Shown here: positions 17,158 to 25,709 of the stretch, piece after piece
How positions within the stretch are numbered: the first letter of the stretch is position 1
Layout: every line of letters begins with the position of its first letter
Assembly: GCF_001413955.1 (NCBI RefSeq)
Contig: NZ_LCTZ01000002.1
Span: 2,528,501-2,592,500 of the forward strand
DNA: 64,000 nucleotides
Direction: 5' to 3'
Source of the DNA: Flagellimonas eckloniae
GTDB taxonomy: Bacteria; Bacteroidota; Bacteroidia; Flavobacteriales; Flavobacteriaceae
Program-made: the position numbers and the translations under genes
Notes under the pieces: generated by a model
What the model saw: only the letters and a program-made list of their open reading frames with translations
Told to the model about the DNA's origin: nothing
Databases searched by the model: none

Positions 17158-17874
17158 ATGGCTAAAAAATCCAAAACATATTTTAACTGGAGCTCCGGAA
17201 AAGATTCCGCTTTGGCGCTGTATTACCTATTGCAACAAAACGAATTTGCGGTAGACCTATTGTTGACCACCATCAATGCCCATTACAATCGGGTATCCAT
17301 GCATGGTTTGCCTAGAAACGTTTTAGAGGCGCAAGTCAAGTCGATTGGAATTCCCTTGGACATTCTTGAGGTTCCTGAAAATCCATCCATGGAAGACTAC
17401 AATAATTTAATGGGAACCAAAATGGAACAGCTAAAATCCGAAGGATTTACCCATGCCGCCTTTGGCGATATTTTTCTGGAAGACCTAAAGGTCTATCGGG
17501 AACAAATGTTAGCCTCGGTGGGTATCGAAACCATTTTTCCCATTTGGAAAAGAGACACTTCGGAACTACTTAAAGAGTTCTTTCATCTGGGGTTTCGGGC
17601 GGTGATTGTTTGCATTAACAATTCAAAACTAGACGCTTCTTTTTTGGGACAGGAACTATCGCCAGAACTACTAGATAGACTCCCAAAAGATGTTGACCCT
17701 TGTGGTGAGAACGGTGAATTCCATACCTTCTGTTTTGATGGGCCTATTTTTAAGCATCCCATTGCCTTTGAGTTGGGAGAAAAAGTTTTTAAAACGTATG
17801 ATAACCCTTCTGACAAAGAAAATTCAATCCGTTTTGGGTTTTGTGATATCGTGCTTAAAACCGCTTCTTCCTGA
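17158..17874 (+). CDS. Dph6-type diphthine-ammonia ligase family protein
   Basis: A 238-residue N-type ATP pyrophosphatase. The PP-loop is NWSSGKDS (residues 10-17), and the C-terminal signature PCGENGEFHTFCFDGP is intact, as in diphthine-ammonia ligases. In archaea and eukaryotes Dph6 amidates diphthine on elongation factor 2; bacteria lack diphthamide, so the substrate here is unknown. The ATG at 17158 immediately precedes the conserved PP-loop. Its last 20 bases overlap the end of the convergent DUF3352 gene. Confidence 0.78.
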   Translation: MAKKSKTYFNWSSGKDSALALYYLLQQNEFAVDLLLTTINAHYNRVSMHGLPRNVLEAQVKSIGIPLDILEVPENPSMEDYNNLMGTKMEQLKSEGFTHAAFGDIFLEDLKVYREQMLASVGIETIFPIWKRDTSELLKEFFHLGFRAVIVCINNSKLDASFLGQELSPELLDRLPKDVDPCGENGEFHTFCFDGPIFKHPIAFELGEKVFKTYDNPSDKENSIRFGFCDIVLKTASS

Positions 17875-19834
17875 CTAATTTCCCATCATTGTCAAAATAG
17901 CGCCAAGTACCCACTTGCTCATCTTTGCGAAAACGGCCTGTGATTTTTTCAGCTCCATTTGTATAGTATTCGGTATAACTGCCATGCTTAAGACCGTCCT
18001 TTAGTTCCACTTTAAAACGTATAGCACCAGAACTGTATTTTTTGGCGAAAGATTTAGCGTTTAAATCTGTTGGATAGATAGTCTTCAGATTAAAAACGGC
18101 ATCTGGGTCGTTGTTGGGGCTTGAAGTTTGTTTTTTGATATTTTGAAGCTGCTTCTCTTGAAATTGAGCGCTTTTCTTTACATCTTCCACATCTTGATAG
18201 CTGACCACCAATCGACTTTCAAACAGATTTTCCTCTGGGGTCAGTTGTAGCCCAATTTGGGGAAAGCAAATGATAAAATTTTTATTCTTCCGCAATTGAA
18301 TTTTAGTACTCGCATCTGCCAAAGCATACATATTATCATACAAAACAGGAATGTTGCTATAGGCAAACAGACTACTGGTGCTTTCAAATTTTTTATCAAA
18401 ATCTATAAAGTCCTCCGAAGTTGACAGTGTTTCCTTGGCGACAAAATCATCGATGATACTTTTTAGTGTATTGGGATTATTACTGAAGACTACATAATCA
18501 TCAATCAATGTGAAATAGGGTTTGTCAAATTCTTGAAATCGTTTGCCCAATAGCATTTTAAAAAAACCTTTTATGGACAAAAAATTAATTTCATGTTCTT
18601 TATACGTAACCGCCTTGAACTTTACCGGGGTTTTCTTTTTGATTTGTTTCAGAAGAAATTCCAGATGGGTTTTGGCATCGTCAATGTCCGTTGTATTTAA
18701 TACCAAGGCCAAATCGTTTTTCCCCTTTGAAATTTCAGATTTAATCTGTAGCAATGCAATTTCATCCCCGATCCAGTTCACAAAATTTTCCTTAACATCA
18801 ATCTTCAGAAATTGCTCCACTTTTGCAATTCCGGCCTTATAGCTTTCAAAATCTTCTGAATTACTGGATTCCTGCACCAATTCAAAATTTTCATAGAACT
18901 CAGAAAAGCTATTAAACCCATAACTCACATATAAAGCGGTTCGCTTAGGTGCAATCTTTGGAATTGTTCGCTTTGCAGTTCCTGATTTTTGAAGGGCTTC
19001 CAGATAATTTTCGTTTTCAAAACTGATGTTGGTATATCCGTTGGCTGTTATGGTGCTGTTTTTATCCAGATCAAAACTAAAACCAGAGAACAAAAAATTC
19101 TGGCTCACATTGGTCATCCAATCCGTGGGCTTATCTGAAAACCGTTTGTAGTAGTCATCTAAAAAATCGTACTGCAGATACAGCCGAAACAAATCTTCAT
19201 AACCCACTTTTTGGTTGACCTCAATAAAATTCAAATCACGACCCAAAATAGGTTCTTTGTATTGGTCAATAGAAGCTTCAACCAAAGTATGGGTATAGGA
19301 GGCCACCAATTGGTTTTTGACAAACGAGAGGTACATGGTCTCTTTATTTTTGTGGTCGTACACCTCTATAATTTCATAGTTGTGGTAGCTGCGCTTGCTC
19401 AACGTATAATTTTCATTGAGCAGTGTGTTCAAATAGGTCTTTAACAAATTAAGTTTTGCAATTCGTTTTAAGTCCAATACATAAAAGATACCATAGTCTT
19501 TTTGGGTGACCATATGAATGGAAATGAACAACGAACGTCCATCAAAAAACTCGAACAACTTATGGTTGTTGTTGAAAATGGTATCAAACTTTTGAATGTT
19601 CTCTGTTAGTTCCGCGAAGTAGCCATTTTTGTTCAAATGGCTCCACGCATTGCTCTTGCTGATTTTCTTCCAACTTTCAATGGGTTTTTCAGATTCAATG
19701 ATAAAAACCGCATCCTTTGGAATTAGATAAATGGATTGCAAATTGGTCTTGGGTGATAAAACCAATATATAAAGGAGGTAACCTATATAAATAAGGAATA
19801 GGGCCAACAGGCCAAAAAGAAATCTTTTTTTCAT
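17855..19834 (-). CDS. DUF3352-family membrane-anchored protein
   Basis: A 659-residue protein with one N-terminal membrane anchor or uncleaved signal (residues 4-27). A long extracytoplasmic part follows the DUF3352 layout: repeated alpha/beta blocks with phrases such as KISKSNAWSHL, FFDGRSLFISIH, and FNSFSEFYENFE. The last 80 residues contain a MORN-like phrase (SGAIRFKVELKDGLKHGSYTEY, then KITGRFRKDEQVGTWRYFDNDG), typical of antitoxin-type or membrane-tether repeats in Bacteroidota. Function is unknown. It overlaps the Dph6-like gene by 20 bases at the 3' end. Confidence 0.65.
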   Translation of the reverse strand: MKKRFLFGLLALFLIYIGYLLYILVLSPKTNLQSIYLIPKDAVFIIESEKPIESWKKISKSNAWSHLNKNGYFAELTENIQKFDTIFNNNHKLFEFFDGRSLFISIHMVTQKDYGIFYVLDLKRIAKLNLLKTYLNTLLNENYTLSKRSYHNYEIIEVYDHKNKETMYLSFVKNQLVASYTHTLVEASIDQYKEPILGRDLNFIEVNQKVGYEDLFRLYLQYDFLDDYYKRFSDKPTDWMTNVSQNFLFSGFSFDLDKNSTITANGYTNISFENENYLEALQKSGTAKRTIPKIAPKRTALYVSYGFNSFSEFYENFELVQESSNSEDFESYKAGIAKVEQFLKIDVKENFVNWIGDEIALLQIKSEISKGKNDLALVLNTTDIDDAKTHLEFLLKQIKKKTPVKFKAVTYKEHEINFLSIKGFFKMLLGKRFQEFDKPYFTLIDDYVVFSNNPNTLKSIIDDFVAKETLSTSEDFIDFDKKFESTSSLFAYSNIPVLYDNMYALADASTKIQLRKNKNFIICFPQIGLQLTPEENLFESRLVVSYQDVEDVKKSAQFQEKQLQNIKKQTSSPNNDPDAVFNLKTIYPTDLNAKSFAKKYSSGAIRFKVELKDGLKHGSYTEYYTNGAEKITGRFRKDEQVGTWRYFDNDGKLVRKKRF

Positions 19835-19896
19835 CAGCGGTTAAGAAGTCTCTGTCTTAACAACGAAAAAATGACCTTTTTAGTTTGTAGTGAATA

Positions 19897-20556
19897 TTAT
19901 AACATTTTTAAATCCTTTATGGTCTTAAAGGCCACGTCAACCTGTTCCTCATTCACCAAAATGGTAAACTCATTGGTTGTGGATATTACCTCGTACAATA
20001 CAATCCCCTCCCATGCCAATCGCTGAAAGATAAAATAGTAAATCCCTGGTACGGAAACATTTTCTGCTGGTAGCTTAACCGTTATTGAGGATAGGTTCTC
20101 TGCCTTTTGGGTACAGCGTTCATGTTTAAAGTATTTTTCCACCACCCCATCCATAAGATTGCTAATCACAATATTGATTTCATTCACCCCTCGGGAAGAA
20201 GTATAAAACACATCTTGATTGGCATTTACCTCCTCCAACAGTCTTGCCTGTTGTTGTAAAATGGAATCAGAGGCCAAAAAAGTATAATCTGTTAAGGAAG
20301 AACGAACGGTAATCTCGCCAATATTCTTCAGAACTTTTACAATTCTATGGGTGGCCCTGAATTCTAAATCATCTGAAAGCCTTTTAAGAGCCATGACAAT
20401 GGCCCCATCCTTGACATCTTTGCCAAGCGCATCTGAAATTTCAGGTTTTATTTGTCGGGACAGTGAGGTAAGGTTTATAATACCTTGCGCAAGGGCGCTC
20501 TGTAAGAATGGTTTTTTTTTGATGTAGTGTTCAACTACAGCGGATATTGTTTTCAT
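19897..20556 (-). CDS. ACT-domain regulatory protein (aspartate-kinase-like)
   Basis: A 219-residue protein commonly labelled aspartate kinase in flavobacteria although it lacks a kinase domain. Residues 1-80 look like a small helical DNA-binding or regulatory unit (ALAQGIINLTSLSRQIKPEI). The rest has two ACT-like alpha/beta units, with IVISNLMDGVVEKYFK and a PGIYYFIFQRLAWEGIVLYEV segment that resembles amino-acid-binding ACT loops. It may sense an amino acid. It is separated from the true aspartate kinase by 13 kb. Start at 20556 is the first ATG, with an A-rich upstream region. Confidence 0.65.
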   Translation of the reverse strand: MKTISAVVEHYIKKKPFLQSALAQGIINLTSLSRQIKPEISDALGKDVKDGAIVMALKRLSDDLEFRATHRIVKVLKNIGEITVRSSLTDYTFLASDSILQQQARLLEEVNANQDVFYTSSRGVNEINIVISNLMDGVVEKYFKHERCTQKAENLSSITVKLPAENVSVPGIYYFIFQRLAWEGIVLYEVISTTNEFTILVNEEQVDVAFKTIKDLKML

Positions 20557-20608
20557 TGGTGATTGATTTTGAACAAAAATAACATATTGTTACAAAACAA
20601 ACAAATGG

Positions 20609-20968
20609 TTAAAAATAATAAAAAGCATCTTTTAGGTGCTCAACGGACAATTTTCCACCCTTTTTTATCACGGTTATAATATCAAAGCGAACTTCCACAT
20701 CCAGATTATTCTCTACTACATATTGATCAGCTGCCATTACCAAAAGCTTAATCTTTTTTTGGTTGATTGCATCTGAAACATCTTCAAGAAACCTATTATT
20801 TCTGGACTTTACCTCAACTATTGCCAATATTCTCTCCTTTCTTGCAATAATATCTAATTCGGCTTTTAAATAGCGATAATTCCGAACACAAATCTTATAT
20901 CCATGCTCGAGTAAAAAATCGGTTGCCATTTGCTCTCCAAGCTTTCCAAATTCATTATGATTTCCCAT
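20609..20968 (-). CDS. YraN/UPF0102 family endonuclease-like protein
   Basis: A 119-residue protein of the YraN family. It has the conserved N-terminal GxxGE-like segment (GKLGEQMATDFLL), RNYRYLKAELDIIA and AIVEVKSR, which together form a restriction-endonuclease-like fold core (E-L-D and E-V-K). Members are often linked to DNA uptake or repair, but the activity is not established. Complete, normal length. Confidence 0.85.
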   Translation of the reverse strand: MGNHNEFGKLGEQMATDFLLEHGYKICVRNYRYLKAELDIIARKERILAIVEVKSRNNRFLEDVSDAINQKKIKLLVMAADQYVVENNLDVEVRFDIITVIKKGGKLSVEHLKDAFYYF

Positions 20969-21137
20969 AGATCTTGAAAAATATTAAAAAATACGTGCAG
21001 TTCATCGAAAAATTTGGTAGTTCAAAGTGAAAACTGCGTTAAGATTGTAATTTGTTGGCTGAATTGAACCACACCCAACGTTAACTAAACATATAGTTGC
21101 CCCAAAACTATGGACCTAATTAACGCCAGACATTGCT

Positions 21138-22631
21138 ATGGAGTACTTCATTAATTGTAATACCTCAACTTTGGCGCCGTACACTGATCCCCTGGATGAG
21201 CTACGTGCTGCCCATTTGTACCGGAGACTTGGTTTTAGTGCCTCGGTACAGACTATTAATGCCGCTGTTGGACAAACAGCTGGAACCCTTGTGGACAATT
21301 TAGTAGATCAAGCGCTTGCCTTACCTCCAATTCCTGCTCCAGAATGGGCAGATTGGACAAACGCAAATTATCCAGAAGATGACGAATTAGCTCGTACGTT
21401 AAGAAATACGCAACGGAATGAATTCAGAATTGCTTACGGTAATGAAATCTTGAACAATGAACTAAGGGATCGAATGAGTTTCTTTTGGAGCAACCATTTT
21501 GTTACCGAACTAGACGTTTATGATTGTAATTCCTTTTTATACTACTACATAAATTGTCTGCAACGAAATGCCCTTGGCAACTTCAAGACTTTTGTAAGTG
21601 AAATTGGATTGACCAGTGCTATGCTATATTATTTGGATGGTGTACGTAATAGGGGTAATAATCCAAATGAGAACTATGCCCGTGAACTTTATGAACTGTT
21701 CACCTTAGGTGAAGGCAATGGGTACACGGAAGAAGATATCATAGAAACCTCTAAATCATTGTCAGGTTATACAGAGCGCGGCGAAGAAGGCTGTACCCAG
21801 GTAACTTTTAATCCCGAAGATTTTAACACAGACAACAAGACCATTCTTGGACAGACTGGAAATTGGGGATATGACGATACTATCGATATTCTGTTTAATG
21901 AAAGGGCCAACGAAATAGCTTGGTTCATCTGCCAGAAATTGTACACTTTCTTTGTACATCCTGATGCTAATGACGATGATGGAAACGCCCAAACCATAAT
22001 CAATGGCTTGGCTGCTACTTTCACTGCTAATAATTTTGAGATTGCCCCTGTATTGAGACAACTATTTAAGAGTCAGCACTTTTTTGACGAAGATGCCATA
22101 GGAGTGATTATAAAAAGTCCTTTTGACCTTTATATGGGTTTTCTAAAAGAAACAGGCTTCACCTATGATGACTCCACTGTGCTCCGATATATAAATGATG
22201 CCGCGCTACTTGGACAGGAGCTTTTTGACCCTTTTGATGTGGCTGGTTGGCAGCGAGATAGACAGTGGATCAATTCCAATCTTATGATAGGGCGCTGGTT
22301 GACTTTAGAAGATTACTTGAGCCAATTATATACAGCTGACCCGGAGCAATTTAGAGATTTTGGATTAGCGGTAACAGGAAATGATGGTTTGACCAGCAAT
22401 AACCCCGACATTATTGCAAGGCCAATAATAGATAAGATGTTGCCAAAAGGTCTGCTTACAGACAGTGATTATGAAAAAGCGCTAGTAGCTTTTCGAAGTG
22501 ATGTAGATGAAACCTATTATGAAGGTGGAGCTACTCCTGATTGGACATTGTCCACATGGCCTGTTGCACCTGCACAAGTTTATCTTTTATTAAGACATCT
22601 TTCTAGAGAACCTGAATTTCAACTTAAATAA
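21138..22631 (+). CDS. DUF1800 family protein
   Basis: A 497-residue protein of the DUF1800 family. Typical phrases are present: LDELRAAHLYRRLGFSAS, FFWSNHFVTE, ENYARELYELFTLGEG and FDVAGWQ. These proteins regularly lie upstream of a DUF1501 protein, as here (11 bp gap), and are thought to act in an exported or surface-linked process in Bacteroidota. There is no signal peptide; this is common in the family. The start lies at the ATG 21138 with no competing upstream ATG. Confidence 0.85.
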   Translation: MEYFINCNTSTLAPYTDPLDELRAAHLYRRLGFSASVQTINAAVGQTAGTLVDNLVDQALALPPIPAPEWADWTNANYPEDDELARTLRNTQRNEFRIAYGNEILNNELRDRMSFFWSNHFVTELDVYDCNSFLYYYINCLQRNALGNFKTFVSEIGLTSAMLYYLDGVRNRGNNPNENYARELYELFTLGEGNGYTEEDIIETSKSLSGYTERGEEGCTQVTFNPEDFNTDNKTILGQTGNWGYDDTIDILFNERANEIAWFICQKLYTFFVHPDANDDDGNAQTIINGLAATFTANNFEIAPVLRQLFKSQHFFDEDAIGVIIKSPFDLYMGFLKETGFTYDDSTVLRYINDAALLGQELFDPFDVAGWQRDRQWINSNLMIGRWLTLEDYLSQLYTADPEQFRDFGLAVTGNDGLTSNNPDIIARPIIDKMLPKGLLTDSDYEKALVAFRSDVDETYYEGGATPDWTLSTWPVAPAQVYLLLRHLSREPEFQLK

Positions 22632-22642
22632 CCCCTACTACT

Positions 22643-24355
22643 ATGTGCGATACTCATCATACCCACGATACATCACCCCATAAAGGCCTAGAACATGAAG
22701 GTCATGATTTAGAACATAAAACATGGAGCCGTCGTTCCTTTATCCAAGCATTGGGTATTGCTGGATCGGGCTCAATGCTCTTGGGAAGTAGCATGGTCTC
22801 AGCATCTGCTCCCTCACCTTTGACTTCTGCAATTGCAGCAGCTGAAACAGATAATATTCTAATATTGATTAGATTGTCTGGAGGTAACGACGGACTAAGT
22901 ACCGTAATCCCAATTCAGCAATACGATACCTATGCCAACGCAAGACCAAACATTTATATCCCAGAAAGTAAGGTTTTAAAACTTACAGACGATTTTGGAA
23001 TTCCAACCTATATGGGTTCTTTAGAACCCATGTGGGGAGAAGGCCAGTTTAAAGCTGTGCATGGAGTTGGATATGAAGGTCAAAGTCTATCTCATTTTAC
23101 GGGTTCGGATATTTTTGCCAATACCGATTTGACTACTACTGGTTTTTCAGGCCTAAATACGGGCTGGATGGGAAGGCATTTTGAGAACATCTATCCTGAT
23201 TATCTAATTACCCCCCCTGCATCTCCAGCTGCCATTCAAATTGGCAATCTATCCAATCTCGTTTTCCAAGGTGAGGAAACTAATTACGCCTTTGTGACCA
23301 ACAATATCGACCAATTAGAGGAAATTGCCGAGACTGGGGTCTTTTATGATATTGAAAATGCGCCTTTTGGAGATTGTATGTACGGTGACCAGCTTAAATT
23401 TTTAAGAGGAGTGGCCAATACAACCTATGAGTATGCAGGAATCATACATGATGCCTACGAAAGAGGGCAAAACCAAGTGGAATACCAAGACAATGGATTT
23501 GCACGACAATTGGCATTATTGGCCCGTTTGATTAAAGGAAACTTGGGCACCAAGGTATATATGATTTCATTGGGTGGATTTGATACCCATGGTAACCAAC
23601 CTCTGGCTCATGAACGATTGATGTCCAACCTGTCCATTGCACTTAACAATTTCTATGAGGATATTGCCTTTACCGAGCAGGATGATAAGGTGTTAAGTAT
23701 GACATTCTCAGAATTTGGGCGAAGAATTTACGAAAATGGTTCAACCGGAACCGATCATGGTAAAGCGGCCCCGACCCTTTTCTTTGGTTCTGGTTTAAGT
23801 GGGAGCGCATTTGTTGGTGAACACCCAGATTTAAATAGTCCCAACAATAGAGGTAACCTTGAGTATACCATGGACTTCAGAAACCTTTATGGTACTGTGT
23901 TGGCGGAATGGCTGTGCGTTCCAAGAGCAGATGTTGAAGCACATTTATTGGGTTATCAATATCAAGCAATAGATTTAGGCTTCAACTGTAGTGGTGAAAC
24001 GTTTGATGATATTGCTATGGATAATGACCCCCCAACTTTGCCGGAAACACCCCCTAGCGAAAGCGAAGACCCAACAGATCCAGAAATATTGAATACCGTT
24101 GTACATACTCCCTATTATCCAACGGAGAATGCACCTCATATTCATCTAGAGATGCCTTTCGCTGCCCATGTTGATATTCAACTCTACAACATTTTAGGTC
24201 AGAATGTAGGAACTGTTTTCAATGAGATGATGTTGGAAGGTTCTACTGAGATAAACATCAGGGAACAAATGAGGGATACCTTGTCCACTGGAAAATATAT
24301 TTATAGAATTCAGGTTGGGGAAGAGAAAATGAGCAAATCTGTAATGATCATGTAA
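22643..24355 (+). CDS. DUF1501 family protein with Tat signal and T9SS-type C-terminal domain
   Basis: A 570-residue exported protein. A twin-arginine signal S29-R30-R31-S-F with a hydrophobic stretch (ALGIAGSGSMLLGS) predicts Tat export after folding. The core has the sulfatase-like DUF1501 pattern (ILIRLSGGNDGLSTVIP, then SLGGFDTHGNQ, SEFGRRIYENG, TDHGKAAP). An acidic-proline linker around 460-485 leads to a C-terminal type IX sorting domain (QLYNILGQNVG, then STGKYIYRIQVG and MSKSVMIM). The pairing with DUF1800 suggests a common pathway, but catalytic activity is not known. Confidence 0.85.
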   Translation: MCDTHHTHDTSPHKGLEHEGHDLEHKTWSRRSFIQALGIAGSGSMLLGSSMVSASAPSPLTSAIAAAETDNILILIRLSGGNDGLSTVIPIQQYDTYANARPNIYIPESKVLKLTDDFGIPTYMGSLEPMWGEGQFKAVHGVGYEGQSLSHFTGSDIFANTDLTTTGFSGLNTGWMGRHFENIYPDYLITPPASPAAIQIGNLSNLVFQGEETNYAFVTNNIDQLEEIAETGVFYDIENAPFGDCMYGDQLKFLRGVANTTYEYAGIIHDAYERGQNQVEYQDNGFARQLALLARLIKGNLGTKVYMISLGGFDTHGNQPLAHERLMSNLSIALNNFYEDIAFTEQDDKVLSMTFSEFGRRIYENGSTGTDHGKAAPTLFFGSGLSGSAFVGEHPDLNSPNNRGNLEYTMDFRNLYGTVLAEWLCVPRADVEAHLLGYQYQAIDLGFNCSGETFDDIAMDNDPPTLPETPPSESEDPTDPEILNTVVHTPYYPTENAPHIHLEMPFAAHVDIQLYNILGQNVGTVFNEMMLEGSTEINIREQMRDTLSTGKYIYRIQVGEEKMSKSVMIM

Positions 24356-24378
24356 ACTTAACTAAGGTATACATTCCA

Positions 24379-24441
24379 GAATCCTCCGATGGTGCAACTC
24401 CCAACCCCAATTATGGACTGCATTATTCGGAGGTTTCCTTT
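24379..24441 (+). terminator. Hairpin and T-tract after the DUF1501 gene
   Basis: CCTCCGA / TCGGAGG is a 7-bp perfect stem, extended to 11 bp with one mismatch, around a long 37-base loop. TTTCCTTTTT follows. It may serve both strands because a small minus-strand gene ends at 24442. Confidence 0.45.
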
Positions 24442-24606
24442 TTAGGTCAATTTAGATTTGTCTTTGTCTGTTTTAAAATTGAGTGCTTTTTTTACTTCAC
24501 TGTTTTTATCCTTATAGACTCGGGTTACTTCGTTTTTCTGCTCTTTAGTTAGGGCTTGCTTCATTTTTTTTAGCTTATCAAATTTTTTAGGGTTTCCTGT
24601 ACTCAT
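24442..24606 (-). CDS. Small lysine-rich protein, 54 residues
   Basis: ATG at 24604-24606 on the minus strand (MSTGNPKKFD) runs 54 codons to TAA. Sixteen Lys and five Asp/five Glu give a charged, helix-forming protein (KLKKMKQALTKEQ, then NSEVKKALNFKTDKD) without a membrane segment. No family is known to me. It lies alone between DUF1501 and the GH16 gene, has an A-rich upstream region and ends at the hairpin of its neighbour, which supports it as a real gene. Confidence 0.6.
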   Translation of the reverse strand: MSTGNPKKFDKLKKMKQALTKEQKNEVTRVYKDKNSEVKKALNFKTDKDKSKLT

Positions 24607-24758
24607 GATTTTTTGTAGTTAAATTCCTATAAAAATAACTGTTTTGCCGCTAACTTATTATATCAAAGTAGTTCTTGCCAGTATCAGTTCTCAAATAAGT
24701 ATATTTAAAAGTATTTGTTGCAGATAATACATGTAACTTAAAATTCTAATCCAACAAA

Positions 24759-25631
24759 ATGAAACAAGCACTAATTTATATAACTGTTGCCATTAGCTTG
24801 ATGTTGCTTTCAAGTTCCTTTTTCAAATCCACATCCTCTGATACTAAAACGCTTCCTAAAATTACAAGTAGCATTCAGGATTCTAAATTCAATACATTGG
24901 TTTGGGCAGATGAGTTTGATGGCGAAGGAGCAATTAATCCTGAAAAATGGTTCCGCCAAACACAACTTCCACCTGGAGGCAGTTGGTGGGGAGGTTTGGT
25001 ACAACATTATACAAATCGTAATGATAATTCTTATGTTAAGGATGGTTTCCTAAACCTTGTAGCCAAAAAAGAAGAATATGAAGATCAGGGAGAGATTAAA
25101 CAGTACACATCAGCCAGGCTTAATTCCAAATTTGCCTTTACCCATGGGAAAGTTGAAGTTAGGGCCAAAATGCCAGAAGGAATAGGAACATGGCCTGCCA
25201 TTTGGATGCTGAACACAAATATTAACGAAGATGGCGCCTATTGGGATAATCAAGGTTTAGGAACCGTGAAATGGCCATATTGTGGGGAGATAGATATCCT
25301 TGAGCATTGGGGAAAGAATCAGGACTACGTGTCGAGTGCCGTGCATAATGGATCAAGTTATGGTGACAAGGTGAAAAATCTTGGTGGCCAAACCATTAAA
25401 AACGCTTCAACTGAATTTCACATTTATGCTCTGGAATGGACCAGTGAGAAAATGATTTTTAGTATTGATGGAATTGCACATTTTACATACAATCCATCCA
25501 TAAAAAATACGGAAACTTGGCCCTATGATACTGACTATTATTTAATATTAAATATAGCGGTAGAGTCTGAAATTGACCAAAACTTTATTGAAAGTCCAAT
25601 GGTGGTTGATTACATACGAATATTTCAATAA
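24759..25631 (+). CDS. Glycoside hydrolase family 16 beta-glucanase (laminarinase-like)
   Basis: A 290-residue exported enzyme. The N-terminal 25 residues form a signal or lipid-type anchor (LISLMLLSSSF-like core). The GH16 active-site motif is E177-I-D179-I-L-E182, with WPAIWML just before it and a HIYALEWTSEKMIFSIDG segment after it. This is characteristic of endo-1,3(4)-beta-glucanase/laminarinase members; agarase and carrageenase subgroups have other flanking residues, but exact substrate is not readable. Laminarin use would suit a marine flavobacterium. It is not part of a SusC/D locus in this window. Confidence 0.88.
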   Translation: MKQALIYITVAISLMLLSSSFFKSTSSDTKTLPKITSSIQDSKFNTLVWADEFDGEGAINPEKWFRQTQLPPGGSWWGGLVQHYTNRNDNSYVKDGFLNLVAKKEEYEDQGEIKQYTSARLNSKFAFTHGKVEVRAKMPEGIGTWPAIWMLNTNINEDGAYWDNQGLGTVKWPYCGEIDILEHWGKNQDYVSSAVHNGSSYGDKVKNLGGQTIKNASTEFHIYALEWTSEKMIFSIDGIAHFTYNPSIKNTETWPYDTDYYLILNIAVESEIDQNFIESPMVVDYIRIFQ

Positions 25632-25680
25632 ATCAACCTGAAGTTCATCCAAAGAATAAAATCACTAGTGTTAAATTCTG

Positions 25681-25688
25681 TATTTTTG
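25681..25688 (+). promoter_or_regulatory. metG: -7 element (TATTTTTG) upstream of metG
   Basis: Exact TAnnTTTG match, 21 bp before the metG ATG. The -33 half is not obvious. Confidence 0.4.
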
Positions 25689-25709
25689 AGGCTTACTAAA
25701 ATTTAGTTG

